A DNA stretch of 64,000 bases from Solibacillus silvestris_B. GTDB lineage: Bacteria > Bacillota > Bacilli > Bacillales_A > Planococcaceae. A program made the translations under genes and the position numbers. The notes beneath the pieces are model-generated. The model did not search any database, was not told the origin of the DNA, and saw nothing but the letters and a program-made list of their open reading frames with translations. The stretch spans positions 10,536 through 74,535 of the forward strand of contig NZ_JBQCJW010000014.1 in assembly GCF_051967575.1 (NCBI RefSeq), in the 5' to 3' direction. Shown piece by piece: positions 1 to 7,521 of the stretch (its first letter is position 1; every line of letters starts with the position of its first letter).

Positions 1-152
1 ATTACGTAGATGCCGGGATGGACACAGGAGAAATTATCGCGCAAGGCGCAGTTGACGTTATCGATGGCAATCGCACGGCAACAGAAGAGCGTATACATAA
101 ATTGGAGCACGCGCTATATGCGAAAACATTGCAGCAGCTATTTGAAAAGTAA
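1..152 (+). CDS. purN: Phosphoribosylglycinamide formyltransferase, C-terminal end (partial)
   Basis: PurN transfers a formyl group from 10-formyl-THF to GAR in purine synthesis. Only the last 49 residues are inside the window, read in the frame starting at base 3 and ending with TAA at 150-152. The visible part holds YVDAGMDTGEIIAQ, the conserved PurN signature near the C-terminus (usually GMDTGPIIAQ; here E replaces P). It lies 62 bases before purH, the usual purN-purH order of the Bacillus purine operon. The 5' end is outside the window. Confidence 0.9.
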   Translation, partial: YVDAGMDTGEIIAQGAVDVIDGNRTATEERIHKLEHALYAKTLQQLFEK

Positions 153-214
153 AATGGCATGAGCCGCTCGTATGGGGCAATGCTCACTGGAAGAATGAAT
201 TGGAGGACCTAATC

Positions 215-1750
215 GTGACGAAACGTGCACTTATTAGTGTTTCAGATAAAAATGGAATTTTGCAATTTGCAAAGGAATTAGTAGAACTTGGCTATGAAGT
301 GCTTTCTACTGGCGGTACAAAAAAATTATTGCAAGACAACAATATACCTGTAACAGCAGTTGATGAAGTAACAAACTTCCCGGAAATTTTAGATGGCCGT
401 GTAAAAACATTGAACCCGATGATTCATGGCGGTCTTCTTGGGAAATTCGATGAGCCGAGCCATATTGCCCAAATGCACGAGCACGGTATTGAGCCGATCG
501 AAATCGTATGTGTAAACCTTTACCCATTTGTGGAAACGATTTCGAAGCCGGACGTTTCTTGGGTTGATGCAATCGAAAACATCGATATCGGTGGGCCGAC
601 AATGCTGCGTTCAGCGGCGAAAAACCACGATTATGTAACAGTAATCGTCGATAGCAACGACTACGCTACCGTTCTTGAAGAATTAAAGGCAAATAATAAA
701 ACGACAATTGAAACACGTCGTCGTTTAGCGGCGAAAGTATTCCGCCATACAGCTGCATATGATTCATATATTTCAAATCATCTATCGAATGCAATTGGCG
801 AAGACTTCCCGGAAAATTTAACGTTAACATACGAGCTGAAGCAAACATTGCGCTACGGCGAAAATCCTCACCAAAAAGCGGCATTTTATGCAAAGCGCCT
901 AGGCTCGGACTTCTCGATCGCCTATGCGACACAACTGCACGGCAAAGAATTATCGTACAACAATATTCAAGATGCCAATGCAGCACTTCAAATTGTAAAG
1001 GAGTTTGAAATGCCTGCAGCAGTGGCTGTGAAGCATATGAACCCATGCGGTGTCGGCACAGGCGTAACAATTGAAGAAGCGTTCGACAAAGCATATGAAG
1101 CAGATCCAACTTCAATTTTTGGCGGCATTATTGCGCTGAATATGGAAGTGGATCAAGCGACTGCCGAAAAATTATCGGGTATTTTCCTGGAAATCATTAT
1201 TGCGCCTTCATTCACAAAAGGAGCGTTGGAAATTTTAACGCAAAAGAAAAATATTCGCTTATTAACGATCGATTTCGCGCAGGCAAAGCAAGACCAATTC
1301 AATGTCGTATCTGTTGAAGGCGGCTTACTCGTTCAAGAGCCTGACCGTTTCGGCTTTACAAATGCGGACATTAAAGTTGTAACAGACCGCGAACCTACGG
1401 AAGAAGAGTGGGAAGCATTGAAACTTGGCTGGGCAGTTGTGAAGCATGTGAAATCCAATGCCATTGTTGTAACCGACAAACATATGACATTAGGTGTCGG
1501 CGCTGGTCAAATGAACCGTGTTGGTGCAGCAAAAATCGCATTTGAGCAAGCAGGCGAAAAAGCACAGGGCGCGGCTTTGGCATCTGATGCATTTTTCCCG
1601 ATGGGCGATACAGTGGAGGCGGCGGCAAAAGCAGGTATTAAAGCAATCATTCAACCGGGCGGCTCGATTAAAGATCAAGAATCCATTGATGCGGCAAATA
1701 GATACGGCATCGCAATGGTGTTCACAGGTGTTCGTCACTTTAAACACTAA
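215..1750 (+). CDS. purH: Bifunctional AICAR transformylase / IMP cyclohydrolase
   Basis: PurH carries out the last two steps to IMP: formylation of AICAR and ring closure of FAICAR. The protein is 511 residues, matching the family (about 512). The N-terminal IMP cyclohydrolase (MGS-like) domain begins RALISVSDKNG and contains STGGTKKLL and GGPTMLRSAAKN. The transformylase domain follows, with LRYGENPHQKAAFY, VKHMNPCGVG and the SNAIVV segment. I chose GTG at 215 because GGAGG at 202-206 sits 8 bases upstream; an in-frame TTG at 200 overlaps that ribosome binding site. It belongs to the purine operon with purN upstream; purD follows only after a 494-base gap holding an RNA locus. Confidence 0.96.
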   Translation: MTKRALISVSDKNGILQFAKELVELGYEVLSTGGTKKLLQDNNIPVTAVDEVTNFPEILDGRVKTLNPMIHGGLLGKFDEPSHIAQMHEHGIEPIEIVCVNLYPFVETISKPDVSWVDAIENIDIGGPTMLRSAAKNHDYVTVIVDSNDYATVLEELKANNKTTIETRRRLAAKVFRHTAAYDSYISNHLSNAIGEDFPENLTLTYELKQTLRYGENPHQKAAFYAKRLGSDFSIAYATQLHGKELSYNNIQDANAALQIVKEFEMPAAVAVKHMNPCGVGTGVTIEEAFDKAYEADPTSIFGGIIALNMEVDQATAEKLSGIFLEIIIAPSFTKGALEILTQKKNIRLLTIDFAQAKQDQFNVVSVEGGLLVQEPDRFGFTNADIKVVTDREPTEEEWEALKLGWAVVKHVKSNAIVVTDKHMTLGVGAGQMNRVGAAKIAFEQAGEKAQGAALASDAFFPMGDTVEAAAKAGIKAIIQPGGSIKDQESIDAANRYGIAMVFTGVRHFKH

Positions 1751-1816
1751 TTTGTGGAATAAGCATAAAACTTTACATTCACAGCAATTTTAGTAGAGAA
1801 ATTTTTAAATACGCTT

Positions 1817-1822
1817 TATAAT
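1817..1822 (+). promoter_or_regulatory. Perfect -10 box TATAAT in front of the hairpin RNA
   Basis: A consensus TATAAT lies 14 bases before the first hairpin arm of the RNA locus, which would place the start near 1829. No good -35 box is visible 16-18 bases upstream (TAGAGA-like at best), so the promoter call rests on the -10 box and its position. Confidence 0.45.
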
Positions 1823-1828
1823 AGAATA

Positions 1829-2114
1829 ATGTTTCGCTAACGTTCTGGCCGGATGTTAGCAGAAGCGTTTGCAATTACTTTATTTATTCTTCTTTCTGGC
1901 CGGGAGAGGGATAAATAAGACGAATGGGATTCTTGGCCGGGTCCTCATCGTAAATATTTTATTGGCAATGCATCAACTTTGGCCGGGGGATGCATAGTCG
2001 ATAAAAAAATGATCATTAATTGTAACAAGCATAGCGCTACTTTTGGTCGGGTAGAACTATGCATACGACCATTAATGAAAAAACGCTCGCCTAAATTTTG
2101 GCGGGCGTTTTTTT
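1829..2114 (+). ncRNA. Putative structured RNA: five tandem hairpins sharing a UUCUGGCCGGG loop
   Basis: Five consecutive stem-loops carry almost the same apical loop on unrelated stems. H1: arms 1836-1841/1855-1860, loop with TTCTGGCCGGA. H2: arms 1880-1893/1905-1918 (14 pairs including two G-U), loop TTCTGGCCGGG. H3: arms 1920-1929/1942-1951 with two single-base bulges, loop TTCTTGGCCGGG. H4: arms 1968-1974/1989-1995, loop with CTTTGGCCGGG. H5: arms 2029-2034/2057-2062 plus inner CTAC/GTAG, loop TTTTGGTCGG, with a possible outer stem CATTAAT/ATTAATG (2014-2020/2071-2077). A rho-independent terminator at 2083-2114 ends it and TATAAT precedes it. Conserved loops on varying stems point to selection on RNA structure. 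There is no convincing ORF. I do not recognise an Rfam family; a function as protein or RNA binding scaffold is inference. Confidence 0.7.
2083..2114 (+). terminator. Rho-independent terminator of the hairpin RNA
   Basis: ACGCTCGCC (2083-2091) pairs with GGCGGGCGT (2100-2108) around an 8-base loop and runs into seven T residues (2108-2114). It would also end read-through from purH, leaving purD dependent on read-through or on a promoter downstream. Confidence 0.85.
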
Positions 2115-2161
2115 ATTAATAAAGAGTTATTAGGTTAAATCATGTGTAGGGAATGACTTCA

Positions 2162-2222
2162 GTTGATTGTAGCGAAGGGCGGGGGCTCCTAGGGGAAGCA
2201 TTCGCCCGCAGCGGAAATCAAC
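2162..2222. repeat. Imperfect palindromic intergenic element before purD
   Basis: GTTGATT at 2162-2168 is mirrored by AATCAAC at 2216-2222, and GGGCG at 2177-2181 by CGCCC at 2203-2207, enclosing a G-rich GGGGGCTCC core. From memory this resembles an intergenic repeat common in Bacillaceae and Planococcaceae (GCGGAAATCAAC-type ends). Only one clear copy is in this window; a related sequence may lie at 51060-51135. Confidence 0.5.
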
Positions 2223-2244
2223 GGATAAAAAAGGAGACGCTAAT

Positions 2245-3495
2245 ATGAACATTCTTGTAATCGGTAGTGGAGGTCGTGAGCATGCGATCGCAAAGCAATT
2301 TAATAATGCACCATCCGTACAAAAGGTATTCGTTGCACCAGGCAATGACGGGATGAAGCAAGATGCGGAAATCATCGCAATCGATGCATTGGATTTTGCG
2401 GCACTTGCGCAATTTGCAAAAGAAAATAATATCGCTTTAACATTCGTTGGTCCGGAACAGCCATTAGCGGAAGGAATTGTCGATTATTTCAACGAACAAG
2501 ATCTAGTTATTTTCGGCCCCACAAAAGCTGCGGCAAAAATTGAGGGCTCGAAATCTTATGCGAAAGATATTATGAACAAATATAATATTCCGACAGCCGC
2601 ACATGAAACATTTACGGAAGCAGACAAAGCAGTTGCCTATATTAAAGAACAAGGCGCCCCTATCGTAATTAAAGCGGACGGTTTAGCAGCCGGTAAAGGT
2701 GTCATCGTGGCACTGACTGAACAAGAGGCAATCGAGGCAGTGAAAGATATGATTGGCAATCAACGTTTTGGTGATTCATCTTCTCGCGTAGTTGTTGAAG
2801 AGTTTCTCGATGGCGAAGAGTTTAGCTTCATGAGTTTCGTACATAAAGGGCAAATCTATCCAATGGTCATCGCTCAAGATCATAAGCGTGCCTATGATGG
2901 CGACAAAGGTCCGAACACAGGGGGCATGGGTGCATATTCTCCAGTACCGCAAATTTCCGGAGATGTTGTAAAAGTTGCATACGAAACAATTGTAGAGCCG
3001 ACTGTGAAAGCGATGGAAGCGGAAGATGCATCGTTCACAGGCATTTTATATGCTGGATTGATTCTGACTGCAAAAGGCCCAAAAGTCATCGAGTTCAATG
3101 CGCGCTTCGGTGATCCGGAAACACAAGTTGTGCTTCCGCGTATGACTTCTGATTTTGGTGAATTTATGCTTAGCTTAATGAATGAAAAGCCTTTTGAACT
3201 GAAATGGAAAGACGAAGCGATATTAGGTGTAGTAATTGCCGCGGAAGGTTATCCGGCTGACATTGAAAAAGGCAATGCTTTACCGGAGCTTGCCGATATC
3301 GAGCTGCCTGTATTCCATGCCGGCACAAAGCTGGAGGAAGGCAAATATGTTGGAAACGGCGGGCGTGTGCTTTTAGTTGCAGCAGAAGCCGCTACATTAA
3401 AAGAAGCACAGGAAAAAGTATATGCCGAGCTAGCGAAAAAACAATGGACGAATTTCTTCTTCCGTCAAGATATCGGTTGGAGAACATTTAAATAA
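2245..3495 (+). CDS. purD: Phosphoribosylamine-glycine ligase (GAR synthetase)
   Basis: PurD joins phosphoribosylamine and glycine using ATP, the second step of purine synthesis. The 416-residue product has the family's usual size. Visible marks are the N-terminal MNILVIGSGGREHAIA loop, the ATP-grasp P-loop region KADGLAAGKGV, EEFLDGEEFSFM, the GGMGAYSP motif and the metal-binding EFNARFGDPE. The ATG follows AAGGAGA with normal spacing. It is the last pur gene here, but unlike in B. subtilis it does not directly follow purH: a hairpin RNA, its terminator and a palindromic repeat lie between. Confidence 0.96.
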   Translation: MNILVIGSGGREHAIAKQFNNAPSVQKVFVAPGNDGMKQDAEIIAIDALDFAALAQFAKENNIALTFVGPEQPLAEGIVDYFNEQDLVIFGPTKAAAKIEGSKSYAKDIMNKYNIPTAAHETFTEADKAVAYIKEQGAPIVIKADGLAAGKGVIVALTEQEAIEAVKDMIGNQRFGDSSSRVVVEEFLDGEEFSFMSFVHKGQIYPMVIAQDHKRAYDGDKGPNTGGMGAYSPVPQISGDVVKVAYETIVEPTVKAMEAEDASFTGILYAGLILTAKGPKVIEFNARFGDPETQVVLPRMTSDFGEFMLSLMNEKPFELKWKDEAILGVVIAAEGYPADIEKGNALPELADIELPVFHAGTKLEEGKYVGNGGRVLLVAAEAATLKEAQEKVYAELAKKQWTNFFFRQDIGWRTFK

Positions 3496-3500
3496 TAATA

Positions 3501-3529
3501 AAGGCGGCACGCATAGATGTGTCGCCTTT
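3501..3529 (+). terminator. Terminator after purD
   Basis: AAGGCGGCAC and GTGTCGCCTTT form a strong hairpin 5 bases after the purD stop. It sits between convergent genes and, with A-rich flanks on both sides, may work in both directions. Confidence 0.75.
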
Positions 3530-3531
3530 GT

Positions 3532-4392
3532 TCATAAGCGGTTTTTGTTGTCTGTTTCTTGCTTACGAATTTTGTTTGCGAGCTGGAGCAATTTAAATTC
3601 CAAGTCATCGAGTATGCGCAATTTTTCATCCAGCTGTGCTTCGAAATCAATCGTTTGAATGAACAGCTTTTGTATTTGGTTTTCTAAATCGAAGTGCATG
3701 TCGGTATTTTTTACAGCTTTGTTGTCTAAAGGTGAAGGAAGCTTTTTTTGATGCTGTTCTTTTAGTTCCTCGTTTTCCCGCATGAGCATATCAATTTTAT
3801 CGCTTTTGCTTTGAATTTCCTTTAATAAATATTCGTTGATGTCGATTGCTTCATTTCTGTTTTTTTTCAGTTCCTCATATATGGCAGTCAATTGCTGTCC
3901 GCTTTTCTTAATATACTCCCATAGCGTATTATCAATATTTTCGACCGTATTCATAGAATCCTGTAAAATTAGTTCAGGGCTTTCAAGTCTAGTTGTAGAT
4001 AATTCATTCTCTGTTTTTTCAATGATTACCTTTAACTTTTTATTTTCCTTTTGCAAGTCTACTTTTTTTTTCACTAAAGCTTCAATAGAGGAAATTAACT
4101 TTATTCTTTGGTTTTCGCGTAATTGAATGTTTTCGTGAAGATCATTTAGTTCTTTTTCGAAAGTTTTCCTCATTTTCCTTAATTCCAATGAAAGTTCTTT
4201 TTTCTCGTTTATTAATTGACTATTTTCCTGTTCAAGACTATTTACAATTGAATAATAATCCATATTTTTAAGTGTGGATATTTCATTTTGATGCTTTACT
4301 ATTTCTGATTTCAAAAAAATGATGATTTGCTGTAATTGGAGCGTATCTTTATTTTTGATGCTTTCAATATCTACATGAATCCCTCCCATCAT
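3532..4392 (-). CDS. Predicted coiled-coil protein of a spore-surface island
   Basis: I do not recognise this 286-residue protein. Residues about 15-135 and 180-280 are rich in K, E, Q and L with heptad-like patterning, so two long coiled coils separated by a less regular segment (about 135-165) are likely. There is no signal peptide or membrane segment. The start ATG overlaps the stop of the gene before it (ATGA), and that gene overlaps its own predecessor the same way, so the three minus-strand genes are a translationally coupled operon. Nearby BclB-like and cysteine-rich genes suggest a structural role in spore coat or exosporium, which is inference from context. Confidence 0.75.
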   Translation of the reverse strand: MMGGIHVDIESIKNKDTLQLQQIIIFLKSEIVKHQNEISTLKNMDYYSIVNSLEQENSQLINEKKELSLELRKMRKTFEKELNDLHENIQLRENQRIKLISSIEALVKKKVDLQKENKKLKVIIEKTENELSTTRLESPELILQDSMNTVENIDNTLWEYIKKSGQQLTAIYEELKKNRNEAIDINEYLLKEIQSKSDKIDMLMRENEELKEQHQKKLPSPLDNKAVKNTDMHFDLENQIQKLFIQTIDFEAQLDEKLRILDDLEFKLLQLANKIRKQETDNKNRL

Positions 4393-4694
4393 GTAACTTC
4401 TTTTAATAAATTAATGATCGCTTTAAATTGTTTTTCATTGTCATGGATGACTTGATTGATTTTTTCCAAAGCCTTTAATTCCAGCTTTTCATCTGCTGTT
4501 TCGGATGCTTCGTTTTTTTTGTTCGACAGCAAATAGGCTAGTAATATATTCAATGAACTTTTTTCCAAAAAAATAAAACTATTATTATTTTCCTGCAGAT
4601 CCTCTTCCGCAGTTGAAAATTGCTGTTTCATAAAATGTTTCAGGATTTTTTCGATTGGCAATGCTTCTTCTTTTACTTCCTCAAAGTGACTCAC
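4389..4694 (-). CDS. Small acidic hypothetical protein
   Basis: A 101-residue, acidic, probably helical protein (many E, K, L; begins MSHFEEVKEEALP). No known domain is recognised. It is the middle gene of a three-gene operon, overlapping both neighbours by four bases (ATGA). Tight coupling suggests it is made in fixed proportion to the adjacent coiled-coil protein and may bind it. Confidence 0.7.
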   Translation of the reverse strand: MSHFEEVKEEALPIEKILKHFMKQQFSTAEEDLQENNNSFIFLEKSSLNILLAYLLSNKKNEASETADEKLELKALEKINQVIHDNEKQFKAIINLLKEVT

Positions 4695-5269
4695 AACAAT
4701 TCCTCCTGTTCAAGCTTGATGATACTCAAATTGATAGGATTCACAACAGAGATGCCATCTTGAAATTGATCACAATACGTAAAGCCCGTAATACTTCCGC
4801 CATCAAACTTGTTTGAGAACCATCTAATTTGGAAATTCGAAAAAGAAACGATTTCATTCGGCTCAATTTTTGTTTTACCAAGTGGTTTAAGCCAGTATTC
4901 CTTTTTGTTTGCATCCGCATCATTTGTGAAGCGCAGCCATTCATTTGGTCCCTTTAGACTTTGTTGAAATTGTTCGTGCACATATCTTCCGCTGAAGGAA
5001 AAGGGGGAAGCTTCGGGCAACTTTATGCAAATATAAGGGTTTATTAATGGTTCGTTCCCAATATTATAAATATGATAAGAACCTAAGCATAAACTTTCGT
5101 ATTCTGTATTATGGGAAATATTTAAATTAGAGGTGAAATAGCTAATTACATTTGGATTTTTAAGGTTAGGAAGCTGCTCGATAAGCCCCCTTATTTCTTG
5201 AAGATAGGAGTGGGTTTGTTTTTGGACTAGACTGATTTTTGCTTCTAGGTTGTTTAAACCTTTCGACAA
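4691..5269 (-). CDS. Hypothetical protein, first gene of the coupled spore-surface operon
   Basis: This 192-residue protein starts with a short helical stretch (about 1-35) and continues into a probably beta-rich domain with many aromatic residues (LCLGSYHIYNIGNEPLINPY, FQIRWFSNKFDGGS). No signal peptide or membrane segment is seen and the family is unknown to me. Upstream, on the minus strand, GTATAATTA resembles a sigma-K -10 box (CATANNNTA, one mismatch), which would fit mother-cell expression during sporulation. The ribosome binding site AAAGGAGGCG precedes the ATG. Confidence 0.75.
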   Translation of the reverse strand: MSKGLNNLEAKISLVQKQTHSYLQEIRGLIEQLPNLKNPNVISYFTSNLNISHNTEYESLCLGSYHIYNIGNEPLINPYICIKLPEASPFSFSGRYVHEQFQQSLKGPNEWLRFTNDADANKKEYWLKPLGKTKIEPNEIVSFSNFQIRWFSNKFDGGSITGFTYCDQFQDGISVVNPINLSIIKLEQEELL

Positions 5270-5332
5270 TAAAACGCCTCCTTTTGGGGATAATTATACA
5301 TTCGTGTCCCTTGTGTTTGCTTATGTAAGCAA

Positions 5333-5363
5333 AATAAAGAAAGGGTAAATCCCTTTCTTTATT
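5333..5363 (-). terminator. Terminator after the 5403-6035 gene
   Basis: AATAAAGAAAGGG (5333-5345) and CCCTTTCTTTATT (5351-5363) form a perfect 13-base-pair hairpin with a 5-base loop. Read on the minus strand it runs into TTTATTTTG, as expected for a terminator of the gene that ends at 5403. Confidence 0.75.
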
Positions 5364-5402
5364 ATATGTCGATTTAATTAGAGATAACACTGTTAATGGA
5401 TA

Positions 5403-6035
5403 CTATGGGTAAACTACAGAGCAATTATTTGGACGTGAAACTGGTGAACAAGCAAATGGTAAATCTGCTCTTGGTTCACAGTAGTCTGCTAAAAATTCAA
5501 CAGTAACCGGGAATGTGGATTTAATACTTTGGCAAACAGCGATTGACAGCGATAAGTTTTCAAATGTGATCGTGCCGTCTCCATTATTGAAGAATGGGCC
5601 CGTAGAGCACACGAAGCAATCAAGGTTCGTATAAGTAACATCTACATTTGTTCCTTTTGGTGCACACATGACAACATGCTCGCAGCGTGAAATTTCAAAG
5701 CCGTTGCTTGTATATGTTGTTCCATTCACTAAAGTGATGCAAATTGTTACAGTGAAATTTTTTTGAATCGTAAGTTGCTGCAAACTTACCGATGTCCCAT
5801 CAATCGTAAAAGTGCGATTTTCACGATTCATAATAACAACAGGATTATTTACCGATGGAACTACTTGGCATGAAATGTTCGCGCCTGTAACGATAGCATC
5901 TACTGGCAATCCTGGGAAGCTAATAGGGCTCGATGGTGAAAATTCAAAAGACATATCTTTGACAACCCAGTCGTAAACCTTTTCAACATTGATACAAATT
6001 AGCTCTTGCACTTGGGATGGCGTTTGTTCCTGCAT
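5403..6035 (-). CDS. Cysteine-containing probable spore-surface protein
   Basis: A 210-residue protein with an N-terminal QVQELICINVEKVYDWV segment, a beta-rich body with many V, T, I and N residues, and about ten cysteines spread through it (for example ISRCEHVVMC, LDCFVC, FACSPVSRPNNC). It has no signal peptide, which fits a protein deposited on the spore from the mother cell. I recall similar Bacillaceae proteins as uncharacterised. A sigma-K-like -10 box (CATAATATA, minus strand) lies 39 bases upstream of the start, and the gene has its own terminator. Spore coat or exosporium function is inferred. Confidence 0.75.
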   Translation of the reverse strand: MQEQTPSQVQELICINVEKVYDWVVKDMSFEFSPSSPISFPGLPVDAIVTGANISCQVVPSVNNPVVIMNRENRTFTIDGTSVSLQQLTIQKNFTVTICITLVNGTTYTSNGFEISRCEHVVMCAPKGTNVDVTYTNLDCFVCSTGPFFNNGDGTITFENLSLSIAVCQSIKSTFPVTVEFLADYCEPRADLPFACSPVSRPNNCSVVYP

Positions 6036-6073
6036 TTTATTGACACCTCCATATATTTTTTATCTTTCGTTTG

Positions 6074-6082
6074 TATATTATG
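6074..6082 (-). promoter_or_regulatory. Sigma-K-like -10 box upstream of the 5403-6035 gene
   Basis: On the minus strand this reads CATAATATA, a perfect match to the sigma-K -10 pattern CATANNNTA. The nearest AC that could act as the short -35 is 14 bases upstream, slightly closer than the usual 16-17, so the call is tentative. The rest of the gap to the plus-strand gene at 6278 holds nothing I can name. Confidence 0.45.
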
Positions 6083-6277
6083 ATGGTCCAATATAAGTGC
6101 ATAGGCAAAGAAATAGTTTTGCTAAGGGATTTATACAATTATGGCACCCCGAAAAAGTAAGAAAGTAAAGCCTGTTACTGTGACTTTATAATTAAAAATT
6201 TCCGCTTATCTGACGCGTTGTAACATACAACAGGCAACATCAATAAAATAGGGAGAGATACTGAAAGGAAGGAGTGA

Positions 6278-7306
6278 ATGACATTGGAAGACTCTACATC
6301 CTATACGCTTCAAGAAATAGAAAAATTAAAACTGAAAATTTCTGGGTACAGGAATACATTGATGACATTGAAAATGGGAACTTCGTATGAAGACTTTCAA
6401 ATGATGAAAAGGGAATTTGAAGCATTAAAACTGCAATTATCATATATCGAAGGTTTGACGAGAATACTTGAGGAAAAACAACATACCCAAAATGAGATTT
6501 ACGAAGAGCAAGTGAAACAATTTGCATCACAAATAGCTTTACTTAACCAAACTATTGAAGAAATGGGCCAAGAGATTTTGTCGATTTCCAATAAATTGAA
6601 TAAGAGTGAAGGTGAAAGGGCTTTAAGCGGAAATATTCCTATTATAAGGGAAGAAAATCAGGAAAAAAAACCAGATAATAAAGCGAAATATATTCACAAT
6701 ATAGAGGCCGCTAATCATCAGCCGCCAATCGTAACCAATCAACCATCGTATATGCAGCTGCGAAATTTAACAAATCAGGTTATTCAGCTGCAAAAAAATG
6801 ACGAGGGCATAGCATCCGCTGAACATTCTGAAGATAACGGAAATCGGAGAGATCAGCGTTATTTTAACCAGCATTTTTTCCAGCCTGTAAATACCCAGCC
6901 AAATAATAATTATAATGGTTTAAACAAAAATATGCCTGGTCCAACACCCTTTCAGTTTAAAAGCTCTGCGAAGCAAGAAGACATACAAACAAGTGGTTTT
7001 GGAAAAGGTTACAATTCCCCGGACATAAAGAATGAAACCGAAAAAGTTAGTATAACACCTATTGCTGACAGCGTATCCGAAAGTTTAGATAATGTCAGCT
7101 TAAATATTGCTGGATCGGAAATTGAGGACATACCGGCGTCCACTGTAAATGAATCAATCAAGGTCAATGAGGTTGTTGATGAAAAAAGCGAATTTCGGCC
7201 TGAGCAGGAAATGCAAAATGAGGGAACAGACGAAGAAACAAAATCATTAGAGGAAAAAAGCAAAAAACAGAGAAGCCCTTCCTTTTTCAATCTTTTCCGC
7301 AAATAA
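6278..7306 (+). CDS. Coiled-coil, Q/N-rich hypothetical protein of the spore-surface island
   Basis: I do not recognise this 342-residue protein. Residues about 8-110 are predicted coiled coil; the centre (about 120-240) is low in complexity and rich in N, Q and P (NQPSYMQLRNLTNQ, NTQPNNNYNGLNKN); the tail is acidic (about 260-330) and ends in a basic, aromatic RSPSFFNLFRK. There is no signal peptide. The ATG is 4 bases after AAGGAAGGAG; a TTG at 6284 would have better spacing and remove two residues. Its neighbours suggest a spore assembly role, and the short C-terminal basic motif may be a docking peptide; both are inference. Confidence 0.7.
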   Translation: MTLEDSTSYTLQEIEKLKLKISGYRNTLMTLKMGTSYEDFQMMKREFEALKLQLSYIEGLTRILEEKQHTQNEIYEEQVKQFASQIALLNQTIEEMGQEILSISNKLNKSEGERALSGNIPIIREENQEKKPDNKAKYIHNIEAANHQPPIVTNQPSYMQLRNLTNQVIQLQKNDEGIASAEHSEDNGNRRDQRYFNQHFFQPVNTQPNNNYNGLNKNMPGPTPFQFKSSAKQEDIQTSGFGKGYNSPDIKNETEKVSITPIADSVSESLDNVSLNIAGSEIEDIPASTVNESIKVNEVVDEKSEFRPEQEMQNEGTDEETKSLEEKSKKQRSPSFFNLFRK

Positions 7307-7359
7307 ACATATGCTGCTTTTTAAGAGAGGCAAACTAATAATATTGAATTTTTTCCTAT

Positions 7360-7389
7360 AAAACCACCCTCAACACAAGGGAGGTTTTA
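7360..7389 (+). terminator. Terminator after the Q/N-rich gene
   Basis: AAAACCACCCT and AGGGAGGTTTT pair around CAACACA and are followed by a T-rich tract (TTTTATTTTTT). Confidence 0.85.
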
Positions 7390-7521
7390 TTTTTTTCATG
7401 CATTTACTGTATAGGATGAAATTTGTTAACAAAACCTGAATTTCCGAAATCAATTACTAGTTGAGTGCCCTTAGATTCTATTTATTTATGAATAGAATAA
7501 TTGCGAAGGAGGTGAAAAAAT

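Noticed and set aside
1829..2114. Hairpin array as CsrA-type decoy RNA or T-box
   Set aside because: CsrA loops carry ANGGA; here the shared element is UGGCCGGG and GGA appears only in some copies. There is no T-box antiterminator or specifier layout.
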